Source: Pseudomonadota bacterium
Lineage (GTDB): Bacteria > Pseudomonadota > Alphaproteobacteria > Rhodospirillales > Casp-alpha2
NCBI GenBank assembly: GCA_027624235.1
Contig: JAQBYB010000012.1
Coordinates: 1 to 54,401, forward strand
Direction: 5' to 3'
DNA: 54,401 bases
Positions 32,327-41,241 of this stretch are shown piece after piece; positions within the stretch are counted from its first letter, which is position 1, and every line of letters begins with the position of its first letter. Below the pieces are notes generated by a model. It was given only the letters and a program-made list of their open reading frames with translations, made no database searches and was not told where the DNA came from. The translations under genes and the position numbers were made by a program.

Positions 32327-34000
32327 CTACTCGGCCGGTTGCTTTTCGCGCATGTCCGGCAGGTCTTCATGGGTGTGGAACGGCGCCGGGCTGTCGACCG
32401 TCCATTCCAGCGTCGTCGCCCCTTCGCCCCACTGGTTGGCCGCAACCTTTTCGCCGGACCGCAAGGTCCGCCAGATAATATAGAAAAACAGCAACGTCGA
32501 CGCCGTGGTCAGATACGAGCCGACGGACGAGACGTAATTCCAACCGGCATAAGCGTCCGGATAGTCGGGGATGCGCCGGGGCATTCCGGCCATGCCGAGG
32601 AAGTGTTGCGGGAAGAACACCACGTTAACGCCGATGAAAAACATCCAGAAATGAACCCGCGCCAGAACCCTCGGATACTGACGCCCCGACATCTTGCCGA
32701 TCCAGTAATAGAACCCCGCGAACATGGCGAACACGGCGGCAATCGCCATCACGTAATGGAAATGGGCGACGACGAAATAGGTGTCATGAAAGGCGATGTC
32801 CATGCCGGCGTTGGCCAGCGCGACGCCGGTAACGCCGCCCATGACGAACAGGAAAATAAAGCCGCAGGCAAACAGCATCGGGGTGCGGAAATCAATCGAG
32901 CCGCCCCACATCGTCGCCAGCCAACTGAAGATCTTGATCCCCGTCGGCACCGCGATGATCAGCGTGGCCGACACAAAATACGCCCGCGTATCGACGTCCA
33001 GGCCGGACGTGTACAAGTGGTGCGCCCACACGATAAAGCCGACAAAACCGATGAACACCATGGCATAGGCCATGCCCAGATAACCGAAGATCGGCTTTTT
33101 CGAGAATGTCGAGATCACCTGGCTGATGATGCCGAAGGCCGGAATGATGATGATGTAAACCTCCGGATGGCCGAAGAACCAGAACAACTGCTGCCACAGT
33201 ACCGGATCACCGCCCCGCGCCGCGTCAAAAAAGGCGGTGCCGAAGTTACGGTCGGTGAGCAGCATGGTCAGCGCCCCGGCCAGCACCGGAATCGCCAGCA
33301 GCAACAGGAACGCGGTCACCAGAATGGCCCACACGAACAGCGGCATCCGGTGTATGACCAGGCCCGGGGCGCGCATATTGAAGATGGTGGTAATGAAATT
33401 AACCGCGCCCAGCACCGACGAGGCGCCGGCCAGATGCAGGCTGAGAATGCCTAAATCGACTGCCGCGCCGGGGTGAAATTCGGCATTGGAAAGCGGCGGA
33501 TAGACGGTCCAGCCGGTGCCCGGCCCGCCTTGCGTGAAGGCGGCGATCAACAGCAATACCAGACTGGCGGCGAGCAGCCAGAAACTAATGTTGTTCATGC
33601 GCGGAAACGCCATGTCCGGCGCCCCGATCAGCAGCGGCACGAACCAGTTACCGAACCCGCCGATCATGGCCGGCATAACGACGAAGAACACCATGATGAA
33701 GCCATGCCCCGTCACCAGCACGTTATAGAACTGCAGGTACGCGGCTTCGTTATCCAGCCAGAACAGGTTGTACTGAATGCCGGGTTCCGCCAGTTCCAGC
33801 CGGATCAGAAATGACATCGCGCCGCCGACCAGCGCGGCGACCAACGACAGCACGATGTACATGGTGCCGATGTCTTTGTGGTTGGTCGAGAAAAGCCACC
33901 GTCGCCAGCCCGTCGGGTGATGCCCGTGGCCATTTTCGTGGCCATTACCGTGGGCCTTGGCGGGCGCCGCCTCAGCCACCGTTGTTTCGTTCGCCATCAT
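32327..34000 (-). CDS. ctaD: Cytochrome c oxidase subunit I (first, aa3-type)
   Basis: A 557-residue catalytic subunit with twelve membrane segments. The heme a, heme a3 and CuB ligands are visible: [16 protein letters not shown] with the cross-linked His-Tyr and the D-channel Glu, AHHLYTSG, and HFHYVM. The D-channel entry [11 protein letters not shown] places it in the A1 type. The N-terminus is His-rich ([13 protein letters not shown]), which may buffer copper. It starts at ATG 34000, with ATG 33997 equally possible, 35 nt after ctaC. Confidence 0.98.
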   Translation of the reverse strand: MMANETTVAEAAPAKAHGNGHENGHGHHPTGWRRWLFSTNHKDIGTMYIVLSLVAALVGGAMSFLIRLELAEPGIQYNLFWLDNEAAYLQFYNVLVTGHGFIMVFFVVMPAMIGGFGNWFVPLLIGAPDMAFPRMNNISFWLLAASLVLLLIAAFTQGGPGTGWTVYPPLSNAEFHPGAAVDLGILSLHLAGASSVLGAVNFITTIFNMRAPGLVIHRMPLFVWAILVTAFLLLLAIPVLAGALTMLLTDRNFGTAFFDAARGGDPVLWQQLFWFFGHPEVYIIIIPAFGIISQVISTFSKKPIFGYLGMAYAMVFIGFVGFIVWAHHLYTSGLDVDTRAYFVSATLIIAVPTGIKIFSWLATMWGGSIDFRTPMLFACGFIFLFVMGGVTGVALANAGMDIAFHDTYFVVAHFHYVMAIAAVFAMFAGFYYWIGKMSGRQYPRVLARVHFWMFFIGVNVVFFPQHFLGMAGMPRRIPDYPDAYAGWNYVSSVGSYLTTASTLLFFYIIWRTLRSGEKVAANQWGEGATTLEWTVDSPAPFHTHEDLPDMREKQPAE

Positions 34001-34035
34001 TCAACCTTTGTAAAAAATCATGTAATTCCAATAAA

Positions 34036-34896
34036 TCAACGAGCAACGGCAGGGGCATCCGCCTGCGCCAGCTTCGCCGCCGCGGGAACCTCCACATCGG
34101 CAAAATCCTTTTTCGCCTTCTTCACCCAGATCGCGAAGTCGGCCTTGGACACGGCCTTGACATGGATCGGCATGAACGCGTGATTGACGCCGCACAGCTC
34201 CGAACACATGCCGTAATAATCGCCTTCTTTGTTGATATTGACCCAGGTTTCATTGATGCGGCCGCCGACCGTATCAAGCTTGACCCCGAACGCGGGAACC
34301 GCCCAGTTATGGATCACGTCCGCCGACGTCAGCAACAGCCGGATATTGGTCCGCGCCGGCAGCACCACCGGGTTGTCCACCGTCAGAAGGCGGGGCTGGC
34401 CCTTCTTCAACTCCGCATTGGGGACGATAATGCTGTCAAACGCGAAGCCGCCATGATCGGGATAGGAGTAGTTCCAATACCATTGGTTGCCGGTCACCTT
34501 GAGGGTCATCTCGGCATCCTGGACCTTGTCCGCGTAATACAGCAGCTTCAGCGACGGGATCGCGATGATGATCAGAATGAACAGCGGCACCCCCGTCCAG
34601 ATGACTTCCAGCAGGGTGTTGTGGGTCGTTTTCGACGGCACCGGGTTGGACTTGGCGTTAAACCGGAAGATGATGTAACACATGATCGCCAGCACAAAGA
34701 CGACGATCGAAACCTCGATGATGAGCAGCAGGTTATGAAACTCCAGAATCCGTTCCATCACCGGGGTCGCCGCGGGTTGAAACCACATCTGCCACGGTTC
34801 GGCGCGACCGGCGGCGAAAACATCCCCCGTCCCCAACATCAAGGACAACGCCGCCAATACCGGCACCAGAACAATTAATTTCAATATTCTGAGCAT
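34036..34896 (-). CDS. ctaC: Cytochrome c oxidase subunit II (first oxidase)
   Basis: A 286-residue protein with a signal sequence (LRILKLIVLVPVLAALSL), two membrane helices and a periplasmic CuA domain with CSELCGVNHAFMPI (Cys-Cys-His-Met ligands) and a preceding DVIHNW His. It accepts electrons from cytochrome c. ATG 34896 is used, with ATG 34905 just upstream in frame; the much longer frame to 35043 is non-coding. First gene of the first oxidase operon. Confidence 0.96.
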   Translation of the reverse strand: MLRILKLIVLVPVLAALSLMLGTGDVFAAGRAEPWQMWFQPAATPVMERILEFHNLLLIIEVSIVVFVLAIMCYIIFRFNAKSNPVPSKTTHNTLLEVIWTGVPLFILIIIAIPSLKLLYYADKVQDAEMTLKVTGNQWYWNYSYPDHGGFAFDSIIVPNAELKKGQPRLLTVDNPVVLPARTNIRLLLTSADVIHNWAVPAFGVKLDTVGGRINETWVNINKEGDYYGMCSELCGVNHAFMPIHVKAVSKADFAIWVKKAKKDFADVEVPAAAKLAQADAPAVAR

Positions 34897-35281
34897 TCGA
34901 CCCATTCCAGTAAAATCAAGATCGGATGGAAAATAACGGTCGTGGTTTCTTTCTAACCCGTCCATCACCGTCCAGGCAAGGACAGCCTGCCCCCTTAAGC
35001 CCATTGATCGGTCAGGGGGGGGTAAAGCCGTGCCGGGTTTCAATCCGGAAAATTTACATCCTCATGTAACCACTACAATTGATGGGGAAAAGCATTTATT
35101 GCATTAACCCCCTTATTTATCTTCCCTCGGCCCATTTAAACTGCCCCAGTCATGGGGCGTCCTCCTTGACCGAAAACAATATCCGCCCGCCTGGGACACC
35201 GTCCCGGCGGCCCGAAGATGATTGATGGAGGGGGTTGTCGGGCAGGTTTGCTCCGACATTCGTGAGTCAGGGGAAAGGCTG
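34897..35281. other. 385-nt gap between the two cox operons
   Basis: No gene is supported here. On the minus strand it holds the end of the second cox operon with a terminator-like hairpin (35187-35210) and then the upstream region of ctaC, which includes an AT-rich stretch near 35060-35110 suitable for a promoter. The open frames in this stretch have no family-like content. Confidence 0.6.
35165..35210 (-). terminator. Terminator-like hairpin after the second cox operon
   Basis: On the minus strand, CCGCC-GGGAC, a 3-nt loop and GTCCC-A-GGCGG form a ten-pair stem with one bulge (35187-35210). A T-rich stretch (TTGTTTT) follows after about 9 nt. It lies 72 nt after the stop codon of the 55-aa peptide. 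Confidence 0.5.
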
Positions 35282-35449
35282 TTAATTCTCTCCGGCGTCG
35301 CGGTTTTTTCGATGCTCGCGCCATTTTTTATCGACAAAGATAAAAAGAACGAACAAGGCAACGGCAGCCACGAAAATCAGCGGCGCATAGCTGTTCCCCG
35401 GCGTATCAGAGCCGGCGGAGACATGTGCGTAGGCGGGTGAAATAAACAT
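35282..35449 (-). CDS. 55-residue membrane peptide at the end of the second cox operon
   Basis: A short reading frame, ATG 35449 to TAA 35282, coding for 55 residues: a polar start (MFISPAYAHVSAG), one hydrophobic helix of about 18 residues (LIFVAAVALFVLFIFV) and a charged tail (KKWREHRKNRD). AGGA lies about 8 nt before the ATG. The layout, an N-out single helix with a basic cytoplasmic end, matches small accessory subunits of heme-copper oxidases. It follows the subunit IV gene by 85 nt on the same strand. I cannot assign it to a named family. Confidence 0.65.
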   Translation of the reverse strand: MFISPAYAHVSAGSDTPGNSYAPLIFVAAVALFVLFIFVDKKWREHRKNRDAGEN

Positions 35450-35534
35450 TCAGGCTTCCTAAAAAGGCCGCGGCCCCGCCCCGCTGACGCTGGGTAGGGG
35501 CCGGAACCAACCGACCGCCGAAGGCTAAAGGCGG

Positions 35535-35873
35535 CTAAGCCCCGCCTCCAATAAAGAAGTAATCCCTCAACGCGAAGGTGTAATCGGATTCATGGGTCAT
35601 CAGGAAGATGAACACAATTATAAACGTCGTCGGCAGAATAATGGCACATACCATGGCCATCCGCTCCCACATCATGTGCATGAAGACGGCGACGATCAAA
35701 CCCGCCTTCAACAACATGAAGATGATAATCAGGGACCACCGGAGATTGCCCTGAAGGTGATAAAAATCGACAAGATAGGAGAAGAGGCTGAGAACGAACA
35801 GCAATGCCCAAATCTTGAAATAAATGCCAATCGGATGTTGTTGGCCTTCCACGTGTGCTTCTGCGCTTGCCAT
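35535..35873 (-). CDS. Cytochrome c oxidase subunit IV family protein
   Basis: A 112-residue protein with three membrane helices and the prokaryotic COX4/CyoD-type signature LLKAGLIVAVFMHMMWE. It is likely a stabilising subunit of the second oxidase. It begins 9 nt after the subunit III gene and is the fifth gene of the coxMNOP-like operon. Confidence 0.9.
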   Translation of the reverse strand: MASAEAHVEGQQHPIGIYFKIWALLFVLSLFSYLVDFYHLQGNLRWSLIIIFMLLKAGLIVAVFMHMMWERMAMVCAIILPTTFIIVFIFLMTHESDYTFALRDYFFIGGGA

Positions 35874-35882
35874 GTTCCCGCC

Positions 35883-36596
35883 CTACCAAAGATAGAAGAA
35901 AGCAAAAATAAAAATCCAGACCAGATCAACGAAATGCCAATACAAGCCCATAGTTTCGACAATTTCGTAGCTGCCCGGGCGGCTCGTAAAAAAGCCCTTG
36001 GTGCCATTATCATAGTCGCCCCGATAAACCTTTCTGGCGACGATCAGAAGGAAAATCACGCCGACCGACACGTGAAAACCGTGGAAACCGGTAATCATGA
36101 AAAAGACCGACCCGAACTGGGCCGCGCCGAACGGGTTGCCCCACGGACGAACGCCTTCTTCAACGATCAGCTTGGTCCACTCGAATACCTGCATGCCGAC
36201 GAACGATGCGCCGAAAATCGCCGTCACCACCAACAAAATCGCCGTCATCTTGCGATTTCTCTGATACCCGAACCGGACCGCCATCGCCATCGTGCCGCTG
36301 GAGGTGATCAGGATAAAGGTCATGATCGCGATCAGGATCAGCGGAATAGGTTCGCCGCCGAAACTCAACGCGAAAATTTCACTGACGGGCGGCCACGCCA
36401 CCGTGGTCGTCATCCGCACCGTCATGTACGAAATCAGGAAACATGAAAAGATGAATGTATCGCTGAGGAGGAAAATCCACATCATGGCCTTGCCCCAGGG
36501 GACGCCCTTAAACGCCCGCTGGTCCGAAGCCCAATCAGAGACGACGCCCTTCATGCCTTCGGGCAATGCGATTTCTCCTGTTTGTGTTTGTGTCAT
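35883..36596 (-). CDS. Cytochrome c oxidase subunit III (second oxidase, CoxP-like)
   Basis: A 237-residue subunit III with about five to seven membrane helices. GKAMMWIFLLSDTFIFSCFLISY and the C-terminal GLYWHFVDLVWIFIFAFFYLW are typical. It is one of two neighbouring subunit III paralogues, matching coxO/coxP in the Bradyrhizobium coxMNOP operon; which one corresponds to O or P is judged only from order. ATG 36596 starts 17 nt after the other subunit III-like gene. Confidence 0.92.
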   Translation of the reverse strand: MTQTQTGEIALPEGMKGVVSDWASDQRAFKGVPWGKAMMWIFLLSDTFIFSCFLISYMTVRMTTTVAWPPVSEIFALSFGGEPIPLILIAIMTFILITSSGTMAMAVRFGYQRNRKMTAILLVVTAIFGASFVGMQVFEWTKLIVEEGVRPWGNPFGAAQFGSVFFMITGFHGFHVSVGVIFLLIVARKVYRGDYDNGTKGFFTSRPGSYEIVETMGLYWHFVDLVWIFIFAFFYLW

Positions 36597-36613
36597 TTTT
36601 TATTATGTCCCCT

Positions 36614-37231
36614 TTACGTAAACAACAGCAGACCGAATAGGACGATCCAGACGACGAGCAAAAAGTGCCAGTAGACGGCGCAGAGCTCAATACTTCCGCG
36701 CAATTGAGCCATGCTTAGGCCGTTCTGTAATTTGACCGCGGTCCTGCCCCAGGCGACCAAGCCGCCCAACAAATGCACCGCGTGCAGCGCGGTGAGAAGA
36801 TAGAAGAACGCACTGGCAGGGTTCGATGAGGCGTAATAGCCCATGTTCACCAATTGCTGCCAAACCAAAAACTGGCCGGTCAGAAACGCGAATGCCAACA
36901 CGCCGCCGACGTACAAGCCCTTCTTGACGCCATCGGCCTGGTTCTTATCGGCGCTGACCCAGGCCCACTGCAACCCGGCGCTGCTGAACACCAAAATCGC
37001 CGTGTTCACCCACAATAACCAGGGTTCCGGCAGCGCATGCCAGTCCGAAAACACCATCCGTTCGACATAAACAACGATAAACAGCGTGAACAGGACAGAC
37101 GCGAAGCCAAGGAATACTCTCAAGCCGACCTGCGGCGCCGGCAGGGTGAATTCGCCGCCAGAGTGAAGGTCGTCAATCGCGGCCTGTTCAGCGGCCCAGG
37201 GCTTTTCAGCCAATTGAGAGAATAAGCTCAC
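36614..37231 (-). CDS. Subunit III-like protein (second oxidase, CoxO-like)
   Basis: A 205-residue, more diverged member of the heme-copper oxidase subunit III family, with about five hydrophobic segments and the C-terminal ALHAVHLLGGLVAWG...CAVYWHFLLVVWIVLFGLL pattern. It lies between the subunit I gene (23 nt) and the second subunit III. It could replace one half of a normal subunit III or form its own contact with subunit I. Confidence 0.88.
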   Translation of the reverse strand: MSLFSQLAEKPWAAEQAAIDDLHSGGEFTLPAPQVGLRVFLGFASVLFTLFIVVYVERMVFSDWHALPEPWLLWVNTAILVFSSAGLQWAWVSADKNQADGVKKGLYVGGVLAFAFLTGQFLVWQQLVNMGYYASSNPASAFFYLLTALHAVHLLGGLVAWGRTAVKLQNGLSMAQLRGSIELCAVYWHFLLVVWIVLFGLLLFT

Positions 37232-37254
37232 GCGCCAGAGTTCCTATCCGTTTC

Positions 37255-39024
37255 CTATTCTTCCGAGGCCTCATGGGCGCCGGCTTCGCCGACCTCATCG
37301 GGATGAAGGTTCTGCGGCACGAAGTCTTCCTTCGCGCCCGGCACGCCGTACGCATAGGCCCAACGATAGACGACCGGCAGCTCGGCGCCGAAGTTTCCGT
37401 GGCCCGGCGGTTGATCAGGCGTTTGCCATTCCAGCGACGCCGCTTTCCAGGGGTTCTTTTCGGCGATTTCGCCGCTCTTCATGCTCTTGAACAGATTATA
37501 GAAGAACACAATCTGAGCAACCCCGACGATTACCGTCACGACCGTGATGAAGGCGCTCAGGCTCTGCGCCGATGCAGGGATGAAGTTGGTCTCGCCCATT
37601 TCGAAATAGCGGCGCGGGACGCCCAGGAAGCCGAGATAATGCATCGGCAGGAAAATCAAATAGGCGCCGAGGAACGTCACCCAGAAATGGATCTTGCCTA
37701 GGGTTTCGTCCATCATCCGCCCGCTCATCAACGGGAACCAATGGTAAATCGCCCCGAAGATCACCATCAGCGGCGCCACGCCCATCACCATATGAAAGTG
37801 CGCAACCACGAACATGGTGTCCGACAGCGGTACATCGATGGCGACGTTGCCCAGGAACAGACCGGTAATGCCGCCATTGGTAAAGGTGACGATGAAGCCG
37901 AGCGCAAACAGCATCGGGATGGTGAAGCGGATATTGCCCTTCCACAACGTCAGCACCCAGTTATAGACCTTGAGCGCGGTCGGAATGGCGATGATCAGCG
38001 TCGTCGTCGCGAAGAAGAACCCGAACCACGGGTTCATGCCGCTGACATACATATGATGCGCCCAGACGATGAAGCTGATGCCGCCAATGGCGACAAGCGC
38101 CCACACCATCATCCGATAGCCGAAGATGTTGCGGCGCGAATGGACGCTGATCAGGTCAGAGACGACGCCGAAGGCCGGCAGGGCGACGATGTAGACTTCC
38201 GGGTGACCAAAGAACCAGAACAAGTGCTGGAACAAAATCGGGCTGCCGCCGCCGTATTCAAGCTGTTCGCCCAAGGAAAGAATGACCGGCATGAAGAAGC
38301 TGGTCTGCAGGACCTTGTCCAACAGCAGCATCACGCCGCCGACGAACAACGCCGGGAACGCCAGCAACGCCAACACGGTGGCGATGAAGATGCCCCAGAT
38401 GGTCAGCGGCATGCGCATCAGGGTCATGCCCCTGGTGCGCGCCTGCAACACGGTCACGACATAGTTCAAGCCGCCCATGGTAAAACCGATGATGAAAAAG
38501 ACCAGAGACACCAACATCAAAATGATGCCGCCGCCTGAACCCGGCGTGCCGGGAAGGATGGCTTGCGGCGGATATAGGGTCCAACCGGCGCCGGTCGGCC
38601 CGCCCGGAACGAAGAAGCTGGCGACCAGAAGCAGCACGGCGAACAGATAAATCCAGAAACTCATCATGTTGACGTAGGGGAACACCATGTCGCGGGCGCC
38701 GACCATCAACGGAATCAGGTAATTCCCGAAACCGCCCAGGAACAGCGCCGTCAACAGGTAGACCACCATGATCATGCCGTGCATGGTGATGAACTGGTAA
38801 TATTGAGCCGGGTCAATGAGAGAAAAGCTCTCCGGGAACCCCAACTGCAGGCGCATCAACGATGACAACACCAATCCAACAACCCCGATCGCGATCGCGA
38901 CACTGGAATACTGAATGGCGATGACCTTGGCGTCCTGAGAAAAGACGTACTTCGTGATGAAGCTATGGGCGTGATAGAGTTCTACCTCTTCGACCTCTGC
39001 TGGTGCAGGTGCGACGTAAGCCAT
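37255..39024 (-). CDS. Cytochrome c oxidase subunit I (second oxidase, CoxN-like)
   Basis: A 589-residue catalytic subunit with all redox ligands: MHGMIM (low-spin heme), [10 protein letters not shown] (CuB His-Tyr pair and Glu), AHHMYVSG (CuB) and HFHMVMG (both hemes). The D-channel Asp is in VGARDMVFP. Sequence and gene order differ from the first subunit I, so it is a second aa3-type oxidase rather than a fresh copy. Its ATG overlaps the subunit II stop codon in TAATG. The C-terminal 60 residues are polar and acidic. Confidence 0.97.
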   Translation of the reverse strand: MAYVAPAPAEVEEVELYHAHSFITKYVFSQDAKVIAIQYSSVAIAIGVVGLVLSSLMRLQLGFPESFSLIDPAQYYQFITMHGMIMVVYLLTALFLGGFGNYLIPLMVGARDMVFPYVNMMSFWIYLFAVLLLVASFFVPGGPTGAGWTLYPPQAILPGTPGSGGGIILMLVSLVFFIIGFTMGGLNYVVTVLQARTRGMTLMRMPLTIWGIFIATVLALLAFPALFVGGVMLLLDKVLQTSFFMPVILSLGEQLEYGGGSPILFQHLFWFFGHPEVYIVALPAFGVVSDLISVHSRRNIFGYRMMVWALVAIGGISFIVWAHHMYVSGMNPWFGFFFATTTLIIAIPTALKVYNWVLTLWKGNIRFTIPMLFALGFIVTFTNGGITGLFLGNVAIDVPLSDTMFVVAHFHMVMGVAPLMVIFGAIYHWFPLMSGRMMDETLGKIHFWVTFLGAYLIFLPMHYLGFLGVPRRYFEMGETNFIPASAQSLSAFITVVTVIVGVAQIVFFYNLFKSMKSGEIAEKNPWKAASLEWQTPDQPPGHGNFGAELPVVYRWAYAYGVPGAKEDFVPQNLHPDEVGEAGAHEASEE

Positions 39025-39902
39025 TAGAATACCCTCTTCGAATTTTTGTTACCTGGCTTGGCCAGCTCTGAATCCAATTTTGCAAATCCCTTCTCGGCGG
39101 CCGTCCCGGCCTTGGCCATGGATTTGGCGAACGTCGGTTGTTTCGCCAGCCACGCCTTGAAGGCATCTTCTTCTTCGACGACGACTTTGCCGCGCATGTT
39201 GTAGTGGCCGGTGCCGCACAGCTCGAAACACAAGGCATCAAACGAGCCGGTGCGGGTGGGGGTGAACCAGTAATAGGTCACGGTGCCGGGAATAATGTCC
39301 ATCTTGGCCCGGAATTGGGGCACGAAGAAATTGTGCAGAACATCGACAGAGCGAAACAGCAGGTGGACCGGCTTGTTCAGCGGCAAATGCATTTCCGAAT
39401 CGTTGATGAGGATGTCGTCCTGGCCTTTCGGGTCTTTCGGGTCGATGCCGAACGGATTGTTGTCGCTGATCAGCTTAACGCCGCTCTTGCCGAGGACGCC
39501 GTCCGCGCCGGGAAACCGGTAGGCCCAACCCCACTGCTTGGCGAACACTTCAACCTTGGCGGCGCCTTTGGGAACGGTGACAAACTCGTTCCAGGCGAAC
39601 AGGCCGGGGGCCAACATCACGATGACGCCCAACGTAGTCAGCGTGATCAGCCAGGCTTCCAGCTTTTTATTTTCAGGTTCGTATTCCGACCGCCGGTTTG
39701 CATCGTATTTGTATTTGTAGGCGCAATAGGCGGTAAAAAAGATGACGGCGACAAACACCGCGCCGGTGACCCAAAAAGTGATGTCGATGGTGGTATCCAT
39801 CGCCGACCAGTTGGATGCGATTGGCGTGAAATACCACGGGCTCAACAAATGAAACAGGACGGTGCCCACGGTGACCAGGACAAGCATGACGGCTACAAAC
39901 AT
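39024..39902 (-). CDS. Cytochrome c oxidase subunit II (second oxidase, CoxM-like)
   Basis: A 292-residue subunit II with two membrane helices (about 1-22 and 42-64) and a CuA domain carrying the first His in VDVLHNFFVPQ and the Cys-Cys-His-Met set in CFELCGTGHYNMRG. Unlike the first subunit II, it lacks a clear cleaved signal peptide and has an acidic/lysine tail. GAGGG precedes ATG 39902. First gene of the second oxidase operon. Confidence 0.95.
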   Translation of the reverse strand: MFVAVMLVLVTVGTVLFHLLSPWYFTPIASNWSAMDTTIDITFWVTGAVFVAVIFFTAYCAYKYKYDANRRSEYEPENKKLEAWLITLTTLGVIVMLAPGLFAWNEFVTVPKGAAKVEVFAKQWGWAYRFPGADGVLGKSGVKLISDNNPFGIDPKDPKGQDDILINDSEMHLPLNKPVHLLFRSVDVLHNFFVPQFRAKMDIIPGTVTYYWFTPTRTGSFDALCFELCGTGHYNMRGKVVVEEEDAFKAWLAKQPTFAKSMAKAGTAAEKGFAKLDSELAKPGNKNSKRVF

Positions 39903-40378
39903 TGACTACCCTCTTCGACCTCTGAATTTCCTTGGGAACCCCCCTTGAGCGCCCCCGAGAGACGGTGAAAAAACCTCTCCACGATTTTAGTCGCGGGAAC
40001 GGAGTAGCCCATTTTATTCTATGATACAAGCCATTTAGGACAGACCATCCCGCACCAAAAAGTAATTTTGTCAGAAATGGAGTCAGGCTATGGAATCTTG
40101 GCTCTAATTTTTTATTTTCAACAATTTTTCAAGGTCTTAGAACATTTTTTGTGATGCCCGTCATGATCAATTTTAGCCTGTAATTCTTTAAAAAACCCTT
40201 CGATTCCCATTGTTGGGAGACCCGGATGGAGTCGCAATAAGGCGAAAAAACATTTCACCGACGCTCGGCGCCCGGAAGCAGGCCCCGGAGTCGAGGCTAT
40301 AAAAATTCGACGACGGAACCATAACTATGCAACACTGTCGCCACTCATCAAAGACGACACCATTTGGGGAGCAGGGCC
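39903..40378. other. 476-nt divergent promoter region
   Basis: Region between the second oxidase operon (minus) and the DUF2189 gene (plus), largely AT-rich from 40060 to 40200. It must hold both promoters; I see no clean -35/-10 pair at 17 bp, no FNR-type TTGAT-N4-ATCAA site and no coding frame. A TATAAA near 40301 is a weak candidate for the plus-strand gene. Confidence 0.55.
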
Positions 40379-41158
40379 TTGACGAATGAAAGCGTGACCG
40401 CCGATCATCCGACCATCAATAAGATCCGCCTGAGCGATTTGAAAGACGTCTTGGTCAAGGGGCTGGCCGATTTCAACGCGATGCCGACGCATCTGGTTTT
40501 CTTTTGTCTGATTTATCCCATCGTCACCGTCATTTTCGCCAGAATCTACGCCGGCTATGACCTGTTGCAGTACGCGTTCCCGCTGCTGGCCGGATACACC
40601 CTGATCGGCCCGTTGGTGGCGGTCGGAATGTATGAGTTGAGCCGGCGGCGCGAACAGGGCCTCGATCATTCCCGAATGAAGGCATTCCACGTCCTGCAAC
40701 GACGCGCCATCCGCCCGATCTCGGTGCTCGGCCTGTTGCTGATGGTGATCTATCTGGCGTGGCTGTTCGTGGCCGAGGCCATCTTCGTAAAGTACTTCGG
40801 CACTGTGGGGCCGGTTTCGATTACCGCATTCGCCGCCGACCTGTTCACCACCGACACCGGCTTGGCGCTGATTAGCGTCGGCACCGGCGCCGGATTCGTG
40901 TTCGCCACCGTGGTCTTTACCCTTTCCGTCATTTCCTTCCCGATGCTGCTGGACCGGGACGTCGGCGTCGTCACGGCGGTGCTGACCTCGATCAAGGCGG
41001 TTCTTGCCAATCCGATCACGATGGCGGCCTGGGGCATCATTGTCGCCTATATCATGGTCGTTGCGGCGCTGCCGTTTTTCATCGGCCTTGCCATTGCGCT
41101 GCCGGTGCTCGGCCACTCGACCTGGCATCTGTATCGCAAAGTCGTCCAATATTCTTGA
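40379..41158 (+). CDS. DUF2189 domain membrane protein
   Basis: A protein of about 259 residues with roughly six membrane segments, matching DUF2189: IRLSDLKDVLVKGLADFNAMPTHLVFFCLIYP near the N-terminus and the closing GHSTWHLYRKVV. The function is unknown. The family often sits next to heme-copper oxidase genes, as here. TTG 40379 with GGGGAG 7 nt upstream is preferred to TTG 40364. It precedes ctaB by 83 nt. Confidence 0.85.
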   Translation: MTNESVTADHPTINKIRLSDLKDVLVKGLADFNAMPTHLVFFCLIYPIVTVIFARIYAGYDLLQYAFPLLAGYTLIGPLVAVGMYELSRRREQGLDHSRMKAFHVLQRRAIRPISVLGLLLMVIYLAWLFVAEAIFVKYFGTVGPVSITAFAADLFTTDTGLALISVGTGAGFVFATVVFTLSVISFPMLLDRDVGVVTAVLTSIKAVLANPITMAAWGIIVAYIMVVAALPFFIGLAIALPVLGHSTWHLYRKVVQYS

Positions 41159-41241
41159 AGTGCGTTGTTGAAGAAATCGGTTTGCCGACCTATAAGATGC
41201 CCCGACCAGGGTGACGCTATTCCCGGCAAAGAGGATTTTCC

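Noticed and set aside
32339-33454. 371-codon plus-strand frame across ctaD
   Set aside because: Opposite strand of a certain cytochrome oxidase subunit I gene. The product is His/Arg/Asp-rich with no hydrophobic core, as expected for the reverse of membrane protein codons.
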